The position numbers were made by a program, and so were the translations under genes. Below the pieces are notes generated by a model. It ran no database searches and had not been told where the DNA came from. It worked only from the letters and a program-made list of their open reading frames with translations. From JBBRBB01 sp038206235 (GTDB lineage Bacteria; Bacteroidota; Bacteroidia; Chitinophagales; Chitinophagaceae): 64,000 nucleotides of DNA. Below, piece after piece: positions 9,382 through 17,874 of this stretch. Position 1 is the stretch's first letter. Each line of letters starts with the position of its first letter. Location of the stretch: contig JBBRBB010000009.1 in the NCBI GenBank assembly GCA_038206235.1, forward strand, positions 1 through 64,000, given 5' to 3'.

Positions 9382-9428
9382 TATCGTTTCTCGTTTCTCG
9401 CCTGCCCGACAAGGCGGGGTTTCTTGTT
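9382..9428. repeat. dispersed element: CGTTTCTCG run plus CCCG/CGGG hairpin
   Basis: A CGTTTCTCGTTTCTCG run is followed by the hairpin CCCG-ACAAGG-CGGG and a T-rich tail. A closely related copy lies at 34650-34700 and the CGTTTCTCG run alone recurs near 47756-47795. On the plus strand it has terminator geometry, but no plus-strand gene ends here. Confidence 0.6.
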
Positions 9429-9516
9429 TTTGATTACAACTTATACTTGTTATGAACTAATAAAAGATTGTTATGAAAAAAGCAGTGTAACCATTCAACC
9501 ATTAAACATTAAACAA

Positions 9517-10743
9517 TTAAACCATCGCAACAGGCTCTGCATGCACCGCCGTTCTTTGATTGTCTTTAAAGAACAAAACAAATAAAACCAAAACGGCTCC
9601 GGCTATTGCTGCAGGCACAAGCCATACGCTCTTCCACTGCACAATATCATTTACTGTGTAGTGGTCTTTTACATTACCTGCCAGCAATGTTCCTATCCAC
9701 ATACCTACGCCATACGTTGCCATTGTTATCATGCCCTGCGCTGAGCTTTGAATTTTTATACCTGCTTTACTGTCTGTATAAATTTGTCCGGTAACAAAAA
9801 AGAAATCAAAACAAACGCCATGTAATAAAATGCCTGCAAACAACATCCAGAGATTTGCATCAGAATTTCCATAGCTAAAGAAAACAAACCGCACAGCCCA
9901 CGCAATCATTCCTAAAGCAATCATCCATTTTACGCCAAGTGCACGAAAGAAAAATGGGATCAGTAAAATAAAAAAAGCTTCCGAGAATTGACCGAAGGTC
10001 ATGTTGCTTGTAACATTTTTCATTCCTGCTTCAGTCAAAAATAAATTGGTGAAGCTGTAATAAAATGACAATGGAATACAGATAAGTATAGATGCGATAA
10101 AGAAAATGGTAAACGACCTGTCTTTAAATAAAATATAAGCATCGGCGCCAAGCACCTGAGCGAAAGTTGTTTTGGTGCCCTTTGCTTTTGGAGGTGTGTC
10201 TGGTAAAAAGAAACTAAGTAATCCTAATACACCTGATGCCACAGCAGCCATTTTAAAAGTGAATACCAGTTCATCTGTACTTATTTTAAAAACTTTATCA
10301 ATCAGCCAGCCGGTAGCAATCCATCCAATGGTGCCAAGCACTCTGATAGATGCGAACTGTTTACTTGGGTCAGTCATTTGCCTGAAAGCAACCGAATTTG
10401 CAAGAGCAAGTGTAGGCGCATACATTAAAGAATATAATAACACCACCCAATAAAATGAAGATGCATTAGTAATAGTAGTGAGATAATACAATAGCGCGGC
10501 CCCTGCAAGATGCAATACACCCATTACCTTTTGAGCAGCAAAAAATTTATCTGCAATCATCCCCACAAAAAAAGGCGAGATGATTGTAGCGATTGCCATG
10601 GCACTGTACGCTGCGCCTACCTGCACACCATCTGCATGCAATACTTTATCGAGATAGGTTCCCATGGTTACATACCATGCACCCCAAATAAAAAATTGGA
10701 GAAACATCATGGCAGATAGTTGAATACGGGTAGTTGATTTCAT
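9517..10743 (-). CDS. nucleoside:H+ symporter family MFS permease
   Basis: Inner-membrane major-facilitator transporter of 408 residues with 12 predicted helices. The opening (MMFLQFFIWGAWYVTMGTY) and the FVGMIADKFF loop fit the NupG/XapB nucleoside:proton symporter family. Expected substrates are nucleosides such as xanthosine or uridine, but specificity cannot be read from sequence. No nucleoside-catabolic gene is adjacent. An 8-bp tandem array lies just upstream of the start (10766-10795). The family assignment is good and substrate confidence is low. Confidence 0.85.
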   Translation of the reverse strand: MKSTTRIQLSAMMFLQFFIWGAWYVTMGTYLDKVLHADGVQVGAAYSAMAIATIISPFFVGMIADKFFAAQKVMGVLHLAGAALLYYLTTITNASSFYWVVLLYSLMYAPTLALANSVAFRQMTDPSKQFASIRVLGTIGWIATGWLIDKVFKISTDELVFTFKMAAVASGVLGLLSFFLPDTPPKAKGTKTTFAQVLGADAYILFKDRSFTIFFIASILICIPLSFYYSFTNLFLTEAGMKNVTSNMTFGQFSEAFFILLIPFFFRALGVKWMIALGMIAWAVRFVFFSYGNSDANLWMLFAGILLHGVCFDFFFVTGQIYTDSKAGIKIQSSAQGMITMATYGVGMWIGTLLAGNVKDHYTVNDIVQWKSVWLVPAAIAGAVLVLFVLFFKDNQRTAVHAEPVAMV

Positions 10744-10765
10744 GAGATTATTTAAAGTTTAAAGC

Positions 10766-10795
10766 AGTTTACAAGTTTACAAGTTTGCAAGTTCG
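10766..10795. repeat. octamer tandem array (ACAAGTTT)
   Basis: About 3.5 units of ACAAGTTT/GCAAGTTC lie between the divergent permease and Uma2 genes, in the permease upstream region. Confidence 0.7.
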
Positions 10796-10838
10796 TAGAA
10801 AATTTAAGAAGTTTTAAAAAAAAAATTTGCCTCTTTTT

Positions 10839-10846
10839 TACCTTTG
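10839..10846 (+). promoter_or_regulatory. -7 promoter box (TACCTTTG) for the Uma2 gene
   Basis: TACCTTTG matches TAnnTTTG and lies 27 bases before the ATG of the Uma2 reading frame. The poly-A stretch upstream shows no -33 TTTG at the preferred spacing. Confidence 0.5.
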
Positions 10847-10872
10847 AAAGCAAACAAAGCTGCATAAGCACT

Positions 10873-11497
10873 ATGCTAAAAAAGAAATATAGTGTTGAGG
10901 AATATCTTGAAATGAAATTAACCGCTTCTTATAAAAGCGAATACTATAATAGCGAAATTTTTCCTATGGGAGAAATTGAGGGTGATACACCGGAAGCAAT
11001 GGCCGGTGCATTACCACCCCATAATGCGATTGCATCAAATATTATTATTGTTTTAGGAAATAAATTAAGAGGAAAAGGGGGCAAACCTTTTAGCAGCGAT
11101 CAAAGAATTTTTATAGAGGAAGCAGGCTTATACACCTATCCCGATATTTCTGTTTTTTGCGGACAACTGCAATATGAAGACAGTATGTCCCTGAAAAATC
11201 CTGTACTTCTTGTAGAAATTTTATCACAAGGAACAGAAGGTTATAATCGCGGGGCTAAATTTGAAATGTACCGTTCTATACCTTCTCTCATTGAATATTT
11301 AATGGTTGACAGCCGGCGTGTGTATGTGGAATTATGGAGAAAGGAGAACGAAAAATGGGTTTTTAACTCTTGGAACAAATAATGTGAATGATAGTATTGA
11401 AATGAAGAGCATTAAAAATACTTTTACAATAGAGGACTTTTATTTTGAAGTATTAGAACTGATAAAATACCAGGAGCAGCAACTAAAACTAAGATGA
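10873..11497 (+). pseudogene. Uma2-family (DUF820) nuclease-like protein, frameshifted
   Basis: Uma2/DUF820 proteins have a PD-(D/E)XK-like restriction-endonuclease fold and unknown cellular role. The opening (YSVEEYLEMK, then SEYYNSEIF), LPPHNAIASNI, the SSDQRIFIE-TYPDI-LLVEILS core and EYLMVD are all present up to residue 169, where the frame stops at WNK. The next frame continues at once with NVNDSIEMKSIKNTFTIEDF and ends at 11497, which is the usual Uma2 C-terminus. Removing one A from the AAA run at 11377-11379 restores a ~207-residue protein, close to the family norm. The catalytic core is intact, so the shorter protein might still fold. A sequencing error in the run is the alternative. 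Confidence 0.75.
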
Positions 11498-11517
11498 AAT
11501 AATTAAATATCTAACCT

Positions 11518-12861
11518 TTAAAACTGCAGCGTAAACGCAGTGCCTTCATCTATTACACTTTGCACCTGCACATTTCCTTTATGCATCATCATAATTTGTT
11601 TGCAGAGGCTGAGACCAATACCACTGCCATTCTTTTTTGTACTGAAAAATGGAATGAAAATTTTATCAAGCAGCTCTTCACTCATGCCCGTGCCATTGTC
11701 AGCAATTTTTATTAATACTTTATTATTGTGTGTGACAGATGCAGACATTACAATCTTTGGATGCAGCCTGTCTTTTACGGCTTCAATCGCATTTACAATA
11801 ATATTAATAAGCACCTGTTCAATTAAATTAGTATCGGCTTCAATCAAAAGGTCAGGATCTTTCATGATGATTTCCATTTCAATATTTTTCTGCTGCAGTG
11901 TGGGCTGCATCAGGTGATGCAGGTTTTCAAACATATCTCTTACGTAAATCCTTTTTACATTGAGCGTTGAGATTTTATTCAGGTTACGATAAGTTTCTGC
12001 AAATTTTAAAAGTCCTTCACTGCGTCTTTTAATAGTGCTAATGCCAAGCTCCATATCTTCAAACCCTGCCATATCTTCTTCTCTTATGCTATGCCTTGCA
12101 TTGCTTAGCCTGTTTTTTAATGTTTCTGCCAATGATGAAATGGGCGCTACGGAATTCATGATTTCATGTGTCATCACACTCAGCAATTTTTGCCATGCCT
12201 TACTCTCTGTTTCATCCAATGCTTCATTTACATTTTGAAATGCGATGAGCTTATACTTCTTTCCTTCTGTTTGAAAAGCAGTTGCAGATAACAATACTTT
12301 AAAAGAATTTCTTTCGAGATGCACAGTGCTTATTACACTTTCGCCTAAAGGCAGAGACATAATTTCGTGGTATAAATTCCAGTCTCGCTTTGATAGGGAA
12401 TGAATGGTTTTTAAATAGGGCACCTGTAATAATTTTTTAAGAGATTCATTCATCCACACAACTTCTGCGGTTTCTATTTCGTAAGAAAGAATTCCGGTAT
12501 CAACCAATTCAAGAATTTTTTGGAGATATTGATATTGTGTTTCCTTCTCCATGCTAATCACCTTAAATGTAGAGTTGATTTCATTGAAGCCTTTGCGCAA
12601 CGGCTGCAATTCAAGCGGGGCATGTCTTTCATCGAAATGGCGTGAGAAGTCGCGGTAGTGTACGCTCTCAACAAATTGTTCTACTTCTTCCTGTGCTTTT
12701 TTATGAAAGCGAAAAAAATCTGCAATCTGAAAAATAATTATTGGTAAAGTAATCACTTCATACACATACCATTCCTTCACAAATAAAAAAGCGGCTGTTG
12801 TAATAGTGATAAATATCAGCACTACTTTTATTACAATATTAAATTCGTAGCGTTTGAACAT
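11518..12861 (-). CDS. sensor histidine kinase (membrane-bound, NtrB-like)
   Basis: Two-component sensor of 447 residues. Two membrane helices at about 10-28 and 33-52 have almost no periplasmic loop, so the signal is probably membrane-borne or cytoplasmic. A PAS-like segment spans about 110-215. The dimerisation/phosphoacceptor H-box is THEIMNSVAP with His at about 232. The HATPase domain shows the N-box (NIIVNAIEAV), G1 (DNGTGM), the F-box (FFSTKKNGSG) and G2 (GIGLSLCKQ). It lies downstream of a sigma-54 response regulator on the same strand, which is its probable partner. A DUF2442 gene sits between the two. Confidence 0.9.
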   Translation of the reverse strand: MFKRYEFNIVIKVVLIFITITTAAFLFVKEWYVYEVITLPIIIFQIADFFRFHKKAQEEVEQFVESVHYRDFSRHFDERHAPLELQPLRKGFNEINSTFKVISMEKETQYQYLQKILELVDTGILSYEIETAEVVWMNESLKKLLQVPYLKTIHSLSKRDWNLYHEIMSLPLGESVISTVHLERNSFKVLLSATAFQTEGKKYKLIAFQNVNEALDETESKAWQKLLSVMTHEIMNSVAPISSLAETLKNRLSNARHSIREEDMAGFEDMELGISTIKRRSEGLLKFAETYRNLNKISTLNVKRIYVRDMFENLHHLMQPTLQQKNIEMEIIMKDPDLLIEADTNLIEQVLINIIVNAIEAVKDRLHPKIVMSASVTHNNKVLIKIADNGTGMSEELLDKIFIPFFSTKKNGSGIGLSLCKQIMMMHKGNVQVQSVIDEGTAFTLQF

Positions 12862-12870
12862 GGTAAAAAG

Positions 12871-12891
12871 GTATCAGGTATCAGGTGTCAG
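12871..12891. repeat. heptamer array (GTATCAG x2, GTGTCAG)
   Basis: Three 7-bp units cover the junction between the kinase start and the end of the DUF2442 gene. The stop codon and last two or three codons of the DUF2442 gene are made from this repeat. It is the inverted counterpart of the array at 13218-13259. Confidence 0.8.
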
Positions 12892-13132
12892 GCTGGTTAC
12901 ACCGCCAGCTTCCATGATACAATGTTTCGGGGTCAATATCTGCCGCATTTGCCCATTCAACTGTATCGAAGCTTACTTTTGCTGTTTTAAAAATCCTTTC
13001 ACTTTTTAACTCTTTAAAGACGCCTGTTTCTAAGTATGGTTTCATATCAAAAATCTTTTGTTCCCCGTTTTTAAAAGTTAAGCGAAGCAAATAATTATGT
13101 AAGGGTTCTACGTTTGTTACTGCGAAATACAT
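12881..13132 (-). CDS. DUF2442 domain protein
   Basis: Small protein of 83 residues matching DUF2442: the N-terminal beta segments (VTNVEPLHNYLLRLTFKNGEQKIFDM), the Y-L-x-x-G-V-F-K-E-L motif and the W-x-x-x-A-D-I-D-P-E-T-L-Y end are all family hallmarks. DUF2442 genes often sit beside DUF4160 genes in toxin-antitoxin-like pairs, but no DUF4160 partner is present. It splits a regulator-kinase pair and is bracketed by inverted heptamer arrays, which suggests it arrived as a small module. Its function is not established. Confidence 0.85.
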   Translation of the reverse strand: MYFAVTNVEPLHNYLLRLTFKNGEQKIFDMKPYLETGVFKELKSERIFKTAKVSFDTVEWANAADIDPETLYHGSWRCNQPDT

Positions 13133-13217
13133 GGTTGGTTATTTTTACGAAAAATGATTTATTCCCTGATATAAAAATTCAACAAAATTATTTCTTAATC
13201 TCTTTATACCATTCCCT

Positions 13218-13259
13218 GATACTTGATACTTGATACTTGATACTTGATACCTGACACCT
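13218..13259. repeat. heptamer array (GATACTT x4, GATACCT, GACACCT)
   Basis: Six tandem 7-bp units lie between the response regulator stop and the DUF2442 start. Read on the minus strand they become AGGTGTC/AGGTATC/AAGTATC, the same heptamer family as at 12871-12891 in inverted orientation. Confidence 0.88.
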
Positions 13260-14619
13260 ATATCTCATATTTACTTAATCTCCTGTACAATGCCGTTCTC
13301 GTAATGCCAAGCTCTTTTGCGGCTTTTGTAATATTGCCGCTGTGTTTTTCAATCACACGCAATATGGTATTCTTTTCTATCGTACTCAACTTCATTTCAT
13401 CTGTTTGAAATGTCGCTGCTTCGGCTGCTTCAAGTGGAGAGAAGATTAAATCTTTTGCCTGCAACATATCACTATCGCTCATTATAATAGCCCGCTCAAT
13501 AGTGTACTGCAATTCCCTTACATTACCGGGATAATGATATTGCTGTAATTTATTCCACGCCGTATCATCAAAACTCACCTTTGGCTTTAAATATTTATCA
13601 GCATATATTTTTGCAAAATGTTTTGCAAGCAGCAAAATATCATCACCTCTTTTGCGTAAAGGCGGTACTGTGATTTCAACCGTATTAATCCGGTAAATCA
13701 AATCTTTTCTAAACCGGTTTTCTTTTGCCAACTCACTCATGGCTGCATTGGTAGCGCATATTAATCTTATGTCAACGGGCAATGGTGTATTTTCTCCCAG
13801 CCTTATAATATATCTATTTTGCAGCACAGTTAACAGCTTTGCCTGTTGCGTTAAGCTGATATTACCAATTTCATCAAGAAACAGTGTGCCGCCGTTTGCT
13901 GATTCAAAGCGACCAACCCTGTCTTCTTTTGCATCTGTAAAAGCTCCTTTCTTATGACCAAATAACTCACTCTCAAATAGTGTTTCTGTTAATGCACCCA
14001 CATCCACTTTTATAAAAGGTTTGTTTGCACGTAATGATTTTTCATGAATGGCTTTTGCAATCAAATCTTTTCCCGTTCCGTTTTCTCCAAGAATTAAAAT
14101 GTTTGCATCAGTAGGTGCAATTTTATCAATCTTATAAAAGATGTCCTGCATGGCTTCGCTTTCACCCAGCAGTTGCTTGCCGATAATTGTATCGTTTTGA
14201 AAAGAAGACTGTGCTTTGCCTTTGCCAGCTCCTTTGCTTTTCAGTGCATCTTCTATAGTAGCCAGAAGCCTTTCATTATGCCAGGGCTTTACTACAAAAT
14301 CTGCAGCGCCCTCTTTAAGTGAACGCACAGCAAGATCAATATCGCCATAAGCAGTTATCATAATGATTAAGGTATCAGGCTTCAATTCCTTAATGCGCTT
14401 AAGCCAGTAAATGCCTTCATTCCCTGTATTGATAGATGCTTTGAAATTCATATCGAGCAAAACCAAATCAAAGTTTTGCTTTAATAAAAGGGCAGGAATA
14501 TTCTCAGGGTTTTTTTCGGTTATCACCTCCTGCACTTCGGTTTTTAATAACAGCCGTACAGCGGTTAATACATCAGCATCGTCATCTGTAACAAGTATGG
14601 AATATTTTTTCAGATTCAT
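13258..14619 (-). CDS. sigma-54-dependent response regulator (NtrC family)
   Basis: Transcriptional activator of 453 residues. The receiver domain at 1-125 has an acidic pocket (DDD near 12-14) and phosphoacceptor Asp56. An AAA+ sigma-54 interaction domain spans about 150-380, with Walker A GENGTGKD at 178-185 and Walker B LFLDEIG ending near 252. A Fis-type helix-turn-helix (NITKAAKELGITRTALYRRL) ends the protein. The sigma-54-contact loop reads GAFTDA (225-230) where the consensus is GAFTGA. It is the first gene of regulator - DUF2442 - histidine kinase on the minus strand. No sigma-54 promoter was found in the window for an obvious target. Confidence 0.93.
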   Translation of the reverse strand: MNLKKYSILVTDDDADVLTAVRLLLKTEVQEVITEKNPENIPALLLKQNFDLVLLDMNFKASINTGNEGIYWLKRIKELKPDTLIIMITAYGDIDLAVRSLKEGAADFVVKPWHNERLLATIEDALKSKGAGKGKAQSSFQNDTIIGKQLLGESEAMQDIFYKIDKIAPTDANILILGENGTGKDLIAKAIHEKSLRANKPFIKVDVGALTETLFESELFGHKKGAFTDAKEDRVGRFESANGGTLFLDEIGNISLTQQAKLLTVLQNRYIIRLGENTPLPVDIRLICATNAAMSELAKENRFRKDLIYRINTVEITVPPLRKRGDDILLLAKHFAKIYADKYLKPKVSFDDTAWNKLQQYHYPGNVRELQYTIERAIIMSDSDMLQAKDLIFSPLEAAEAATFQTDEMKLSTIEKNTILRVIEKHSGNITKAAKELGITRTALYRRLSKYEI

Positions 14620-14713
14620 AAAAACAAGTTAGGAATTAAAGTCATTGAGGCAATAGTCAATAGGCAATAATACATTGAGCATTGAATATTGAATTGTATC
14701 AGGCTGAAATATG

Positions 14714-14733
14714 TTGACCTCAAAAAAGGTCAA
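14714..14733. repeat. inverted repeat upstream of the IS remnant
   Basis: TTGACCT and AGGTCAA form a perfect 7-bp inverted repeat around a six-base spacer, ending two bases before the orfA start. It may be part of the left end of the IS element or a small hairpin in its leader. Confidence 0.5.
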
Positions 14734-14735
14734 AT

Positions 14736-15098
14736 ATGTCAAACTCAAATGTAAAGATATCCTTGAAGCCGCGACGGATATTCAACGATAAACTTAAAAA
14801 AAAGATTGTACAGGATATTGAAAAAGGCAAAGTAAATGTATGGGAGGCAAGCAGGGAATATTCAGTAAGTAACGGAGAGGTATATAAGTGGCTGAAAAAA
14901 ATTTCTGCACATTTGCATCCCTCAACAACACTTGTGATGCAAATGGACAGCGAGCAATACAGAAGTAAAGAGCTTGAAAAGAAAGTTGCAGAATTAGAAG
15001 CAGGGCTTGGCCGTAAGCAAATGGAAATAAATTATCTCAATAAACTTATAGAGATAGCCGGGCAGGATCTGGATATTGATTTAAAAAAATACCAGTGC
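14736..15098 (+). mobile_element. IS3-type transposase orfA remnant
   Basis: The first ~121 residues of a 139-codon frame match IS3-family OrfA proteins: a basic N-terminus, a helix-turn-helix (IEKGKVNVWEASREYSVSNGEVYKWLKK), then a Leu-rich coiled coil (LEKKVAELEAGLGRKQMEINYLNKLIEIA). OrfA binds the IS ends; OrfB, with the DDE catalytic domain, is absent. After DIDLKKYQC the sequence switches abruptly to an amidohydrolase fragment, so the IS is truncated on its right side. It is not expected to be mobile. Confidence 0.8.
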
Positions 15099-15391
15099 TT
15101 AAATCCTTTGCTTGGTATTTATGCAGCAGTTACACGCAGAACCCTTGATGGATAAAAATCTCAATGGATGGGTACCCGAATAAAAAATATCTGTAGCAGA
15201 AGTCCTTAGATGTTATGCTGCCATGGTGCATATACCGGTTTCAAGGAAAATAAACTCGGCATCTTAAAAGTAAACAGACTTGCAGATTTTGAGTGCTCTC
15301 TCAAAACATTTTTGAAATAACCTCTGTTGATATTAAAGATGTAAAAGTATTGCGCACTGTTATCGGCGGAAAAGAAATGTTTGTGAGATGA
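15099..15391 (+). pseudogene. 3' remnant of a YtcJ-like amidohydrolase
   Basis: Decayed C-terminus of a secreted YtcJ/amidohydrolase-3-type protein. The segment starts with LNPLLGIYAAVTRRTLDG in frame with orfA. Then, through a stop codon and at least two frameshifts, it reads GWVPE, KISVAEVLRCYAAM, AYTGFKENKLGILKVNRLADF, VLSQNIFEITSVDI and KDVKVLRTVIGGKEMFVR before a stop at 15391. These are the closing motifs of that family. The whole 5' part, including the metal-binding barrel, is missing, so no active enzyme can be made. The IS remnant sits exactly where the 5' part should be. Confidence 0.8.
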
Positions 15392-15392
15392 G

Positions 15393-15413
15393 TGTTGGAG
15401 GTTGGAGGTTGGA
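15393..15413. repeat. heptamer array (GGTTGGA)
   Basis: Three tandem 7-bp units (TGTTGGA, GGTTGGA, GGTTGGA) directly follow the amidohydrolase remnant. Confidence 0.65.
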
Positions 15414-15443
15414 CTTGTACCTTGTTTTTGTGTGATAAGCCCC

Positions 15444-15866
15444 TTAAACAGCCGTCTCCTTTTGTTGATGCGACCAATCCGTTTTCAGCACAAAAATAAT
15501 TTCCTTGCGCAGCTTTTGAAAGTCAGATGGCTTAGTTAAAAAATAAGCTGCACCAAGTTGGCGGGTTTCATCAATATCTTTTTGAGCAGATGAAGTGGAG
15601 TAAATAATTACCGGAATATTTTTGAGCCGGGTATCTTTTTTCAATTCAATAAGACACTGCCTGCCATTCATGCGCGGCATATTCAAATCGAGGAAAATAA
15701 AATCGGGCAAATGCTTAATACCTGTGCGAAGTTTTTGTAATGCATCTTCACCGCTATGGATGGTAATGCACTTAACAGATGCATCAATCTCACTTACCGC
15801 TTCACAAAAGAACTCGCAGTCATCGGCATCATCATCTACTATCAGAAATGTTTTTTTAATGCTCAT
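15444..15866 (-). CDS. single-domain response regulator (CheY/Rcp1-like)
   Basis: A 140-residue receiver domain with no output domain. The DDD acidic cluster lies at 11-13, phosphoacceptor Asp60 in FIFLDLNMP, the switch Ser/Thr in YSTSS and the Lys in LTKPSD. It probably relays phosphate to another protein or acts by protein contact, as in Rcp1-like regulators paired with phytochrome or hybrid kinases. No kinase is adjacent. A promoter-like TAGATTTG is found upstream. Confidence 0.9.
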   Translation of the reverse strand: MSIKKTFLIVDDDADDCEFFCEAVSEIDASVKCITIHSGEDALQKLRTGIKHLPDFIFLDLNMPRMNGRQCLIELKKDTRLKNIPVIIYSTSSAQKDIDETRQLGAAYFLTKPSDFQKLRKEIIFVLKTDWSHQQKETAV

Positions 15867-15911
15867 TTATTTGCTTGAAATGCTCCCAAAACTCATTGCA
15901 GAAAGGGGAAG

Positions 15912-15941
15912 CAAATCTAAAATAAAAAAGTCAAAAAACAA
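15912..15941 (-). promoter_or_regulatory. promoter of the receiver-domain gene
   Basis: On the minus strand TAGATTTG (15912-15919) matches the TAnnTTTG -7 box. A TTG at 15939-15941 sits 19 bases upstream, the usual -33 spacing in Bacteroidota. The start codon lies 45 bases downstream. Confidence 0.5.
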
Positions 15942-16126
15942 TCTTCGTTGAGCATTTTCTTACACTCATCAGCAGCTCATAGGGCAAAGAACTCCACAAA
16001 AGTCTTCAGGAAATTCAATTTCAGCTTTATTTCTCTTACGGCATAATTTTTTCGGAAGATTAGTATTCGCTCTATCTTTCGGGTTTACTTTTTTAATCAA
16101 CAAATCAAAAATTAAAACAAATCAAA

Positions 16127-16429
16127 ATGGAAAAATTAGCGTTAACAGTAAAGCTGCAGGCAAAGCCGGGAAAAGAAAATGAAGCAGAAGAATTTTTAAA
16201 AACCGGGTTAGAACTTGTACTACAGGAACCCGGCACCATTCACTGGTACGCATTAAAATTTGATAACGGCGCTTACGGCATCTTCGACACCTTTGCAGAT
16301 GAAGAAGGCAGAAACGCACACCTCAATGGCAAAGTTGCCGAAGCACTAAAAGCCAAAGCATCGGAATTATTTTCAACTGCTCCAGACATTGAAAAGGTTC
16401 AGCTCATCGCAGTAAAAGAATCAAAGTGA
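16127..16429 (+). CDS. antibiotic biosynthesis monooxygenase (ABM) domain protein
   Basis: A 100-residue single ABM-domain protein of the dimeric ferredoxin-like fold, related to the quinol monooxygenase YgiN. The opening LTVKLQAKPGKENEAEEFL, the EPGTIHWYALK strand and YGIFDTFADEEGRNAHL are typical. Such proteins act on quinones or other aromatics without cofactors, but many members have no known substrate. It is monocistronic by spacing. A near-consensus -7 box (TATCTTTC) lies at 16073-16080. Confidence 0.85.
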   Translation: MEKLALTVKLQAKPGKENEAEEFLKTGLELVLQEPGTIHWYALKFDNGAYGIFDTFADEEGRNAHLNGKVAEALKAKASELFSTAPDIEKVQLIAVKESK

Positions 16430-16674
16430 AATGGTAAAATAGAATAAGGATTTTAAAACATGGATACTTTATAGAAGCGCGGCAGTAAGTGTAAAAACTT
16501 TCTTTCTGCGCTTGATAATATTATTGCAAGAGAAATAAAACTACACATCATTTTTGCATCTTTCTCTGCAGCAAAATACCATCACCAAAAAAGATATAAA
16601 ATCACGGGCACGGGAAGTGATATTAGATTAATAGCAGAGTGCATCAACAGCTAATAATCCTTTAAAAAAATATA

Positions 16675-17790
16675 ATGGAAAAAAATATAACCCTGCCTTT
16701 TTATGTTAAGCTCTCACAAATCATTATTGGTGTTGCAGTCTTTTTTTACGTCATGTACATAGGACAGGATATAATACTGCCGCTGATTTTCGCTTTAATT
16801 ATTGCCATCCTGCTAAACCCATTTGTAAACTTTTTACAACGAAAAAAAATGAACCGTATAGTTGCAATACTCTTTGCTGTATTGCTGGCTCTTGTGGCTA
16901 TTTTAAGTCTTTTATTTTTCATAGGTTCGCAAGCCACCACGTTCAGTGATTCATTGCCACAGTTTAAACAAAAATTTGCCGATATGCTGGCCGATGGCAT
17001 TCAATGGTTTTCCACAACATTTAATGTAAGCACCAAACAGGTTGAGGAGTGGTTAGCAAAAACAAAAAGTGAAGGATTGAGTAACACCACATCAGTCATC
17101 GGGCAAACGCTCACTACCATTAGTGGTATGCTTGTTTTAGTTTTTCTATTGCCTGTTTATGTTTTTTTATTTTTATTCTACAAATCACTGTTGCTGCAGT
17201 TTATGGCAAAATTATTTCCGCCAAATAAACATGCTGCCGTTGCAGAAGTTCTCACCGAAACAAAATCACTCATTCAAAATTATCTTATCGGGTTGCTTTT
17301 AGAAGCCGGTATTGTGGCTGCCTTAAACACTTTATCACTTTTTATTATCGGAATTGAATATGCACTGTTGCTAGGGGTAATAGGTGCATTGTTAAACATT
17401 ATTCCATATATAGGCGGTGTAATTGCCATTGCATTACCCATGTTGCTTGCACTTGCAACTAAAGAACCCATCTATGCATTATATGTTTTGGTCGCTTATG
17501 CAATTGTTCAGTTTATTGATAATAATTTTATCGTTCCCAAAATTGTTGCATCAAAAGTAAGAATCAATGCACTTGTTTCCATTATAGTGGTGCTTATAGG
17601 AGGCGCATTGTGGGGCGTTCCGGGTATGTTTCTTTCTTTGCCCCTTACTGCCATTATAAAAGTAATTTTCGACAGGATAGAACTGTTGAAACCTTTCGGG
17701 TTTTTAGCTGGCGACAACCAGCCTAAAATAGGAAAAATAATTTTCCATTTCAGAAATCCCATTAAAAAGAAAAAAGCCCCCGTTAAATAA
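16675..17790 (+). CDS. AI-2E family transporter (PF01594)
   Basis: Integral membrane protein of 371 residues of the TqsA/PerM (AI-2E transporter) family. It has paired N-terminal helices, a cytoplasmic-type amphipathic segment (about 95-150), then the conserved block with LLGVIGALLNIIPYIGGVIA and the QFIDNNFIVPKIVASKVRINALVSI motif. Members are proposed exporters or ion antiporters; quorum-signal export is shown only for a few. The basic C-terminal tail (IKKKKAPVK) is cytoplasmic by the positive-inside rule. Confidence 0.9.
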   Translation: MEKNITLPFYVKLSQIIIGVAVFFYVMYIGQDIILPLIFALIIAILLNPFVNFLQRKKMNRIVAILFAVLLALVAILSLLFFIGSQATTFSDSLPQFKQKFADMLADGIQWFSTTFNVSTKQVEEWLAKTKSEGLSNTTSVIGQTLTTISGMLVLVFLLPVYVFLFLFYKSLLLQFMAKLFPPNKHAAVAEVLTETKSLIQNYLIGLLLEAGIVAALNTLSLFIIGIEYALLLGVIGALLNIIPYIGGVIAIALPMLLALATKEPIYALYVLVAYAIVQFIDNNFIVPKIVASKVRINALVSIIVVLIGGALWGVPGMFLSLPLTAIIKVIFDRIELLKPFGFLAGDNQPKIGKIIFHFRNPIKKKKAPVK

Positions 17791-17874
17791 TTTGGTAAAT
17801 AACCGATGCCGAAGCATTTCACTTTTTCTCTTACTTCCTGCCCGGCTAGTTCAAGTTTCTCTATTGTGAGGGCA

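Noticed and set aside
14736..15155. Complete 139-aa transposase
   Set aside because: The last 18 residues belong to an amidohydrolase and orfB is missing, so it is treated as a truncated remnant.
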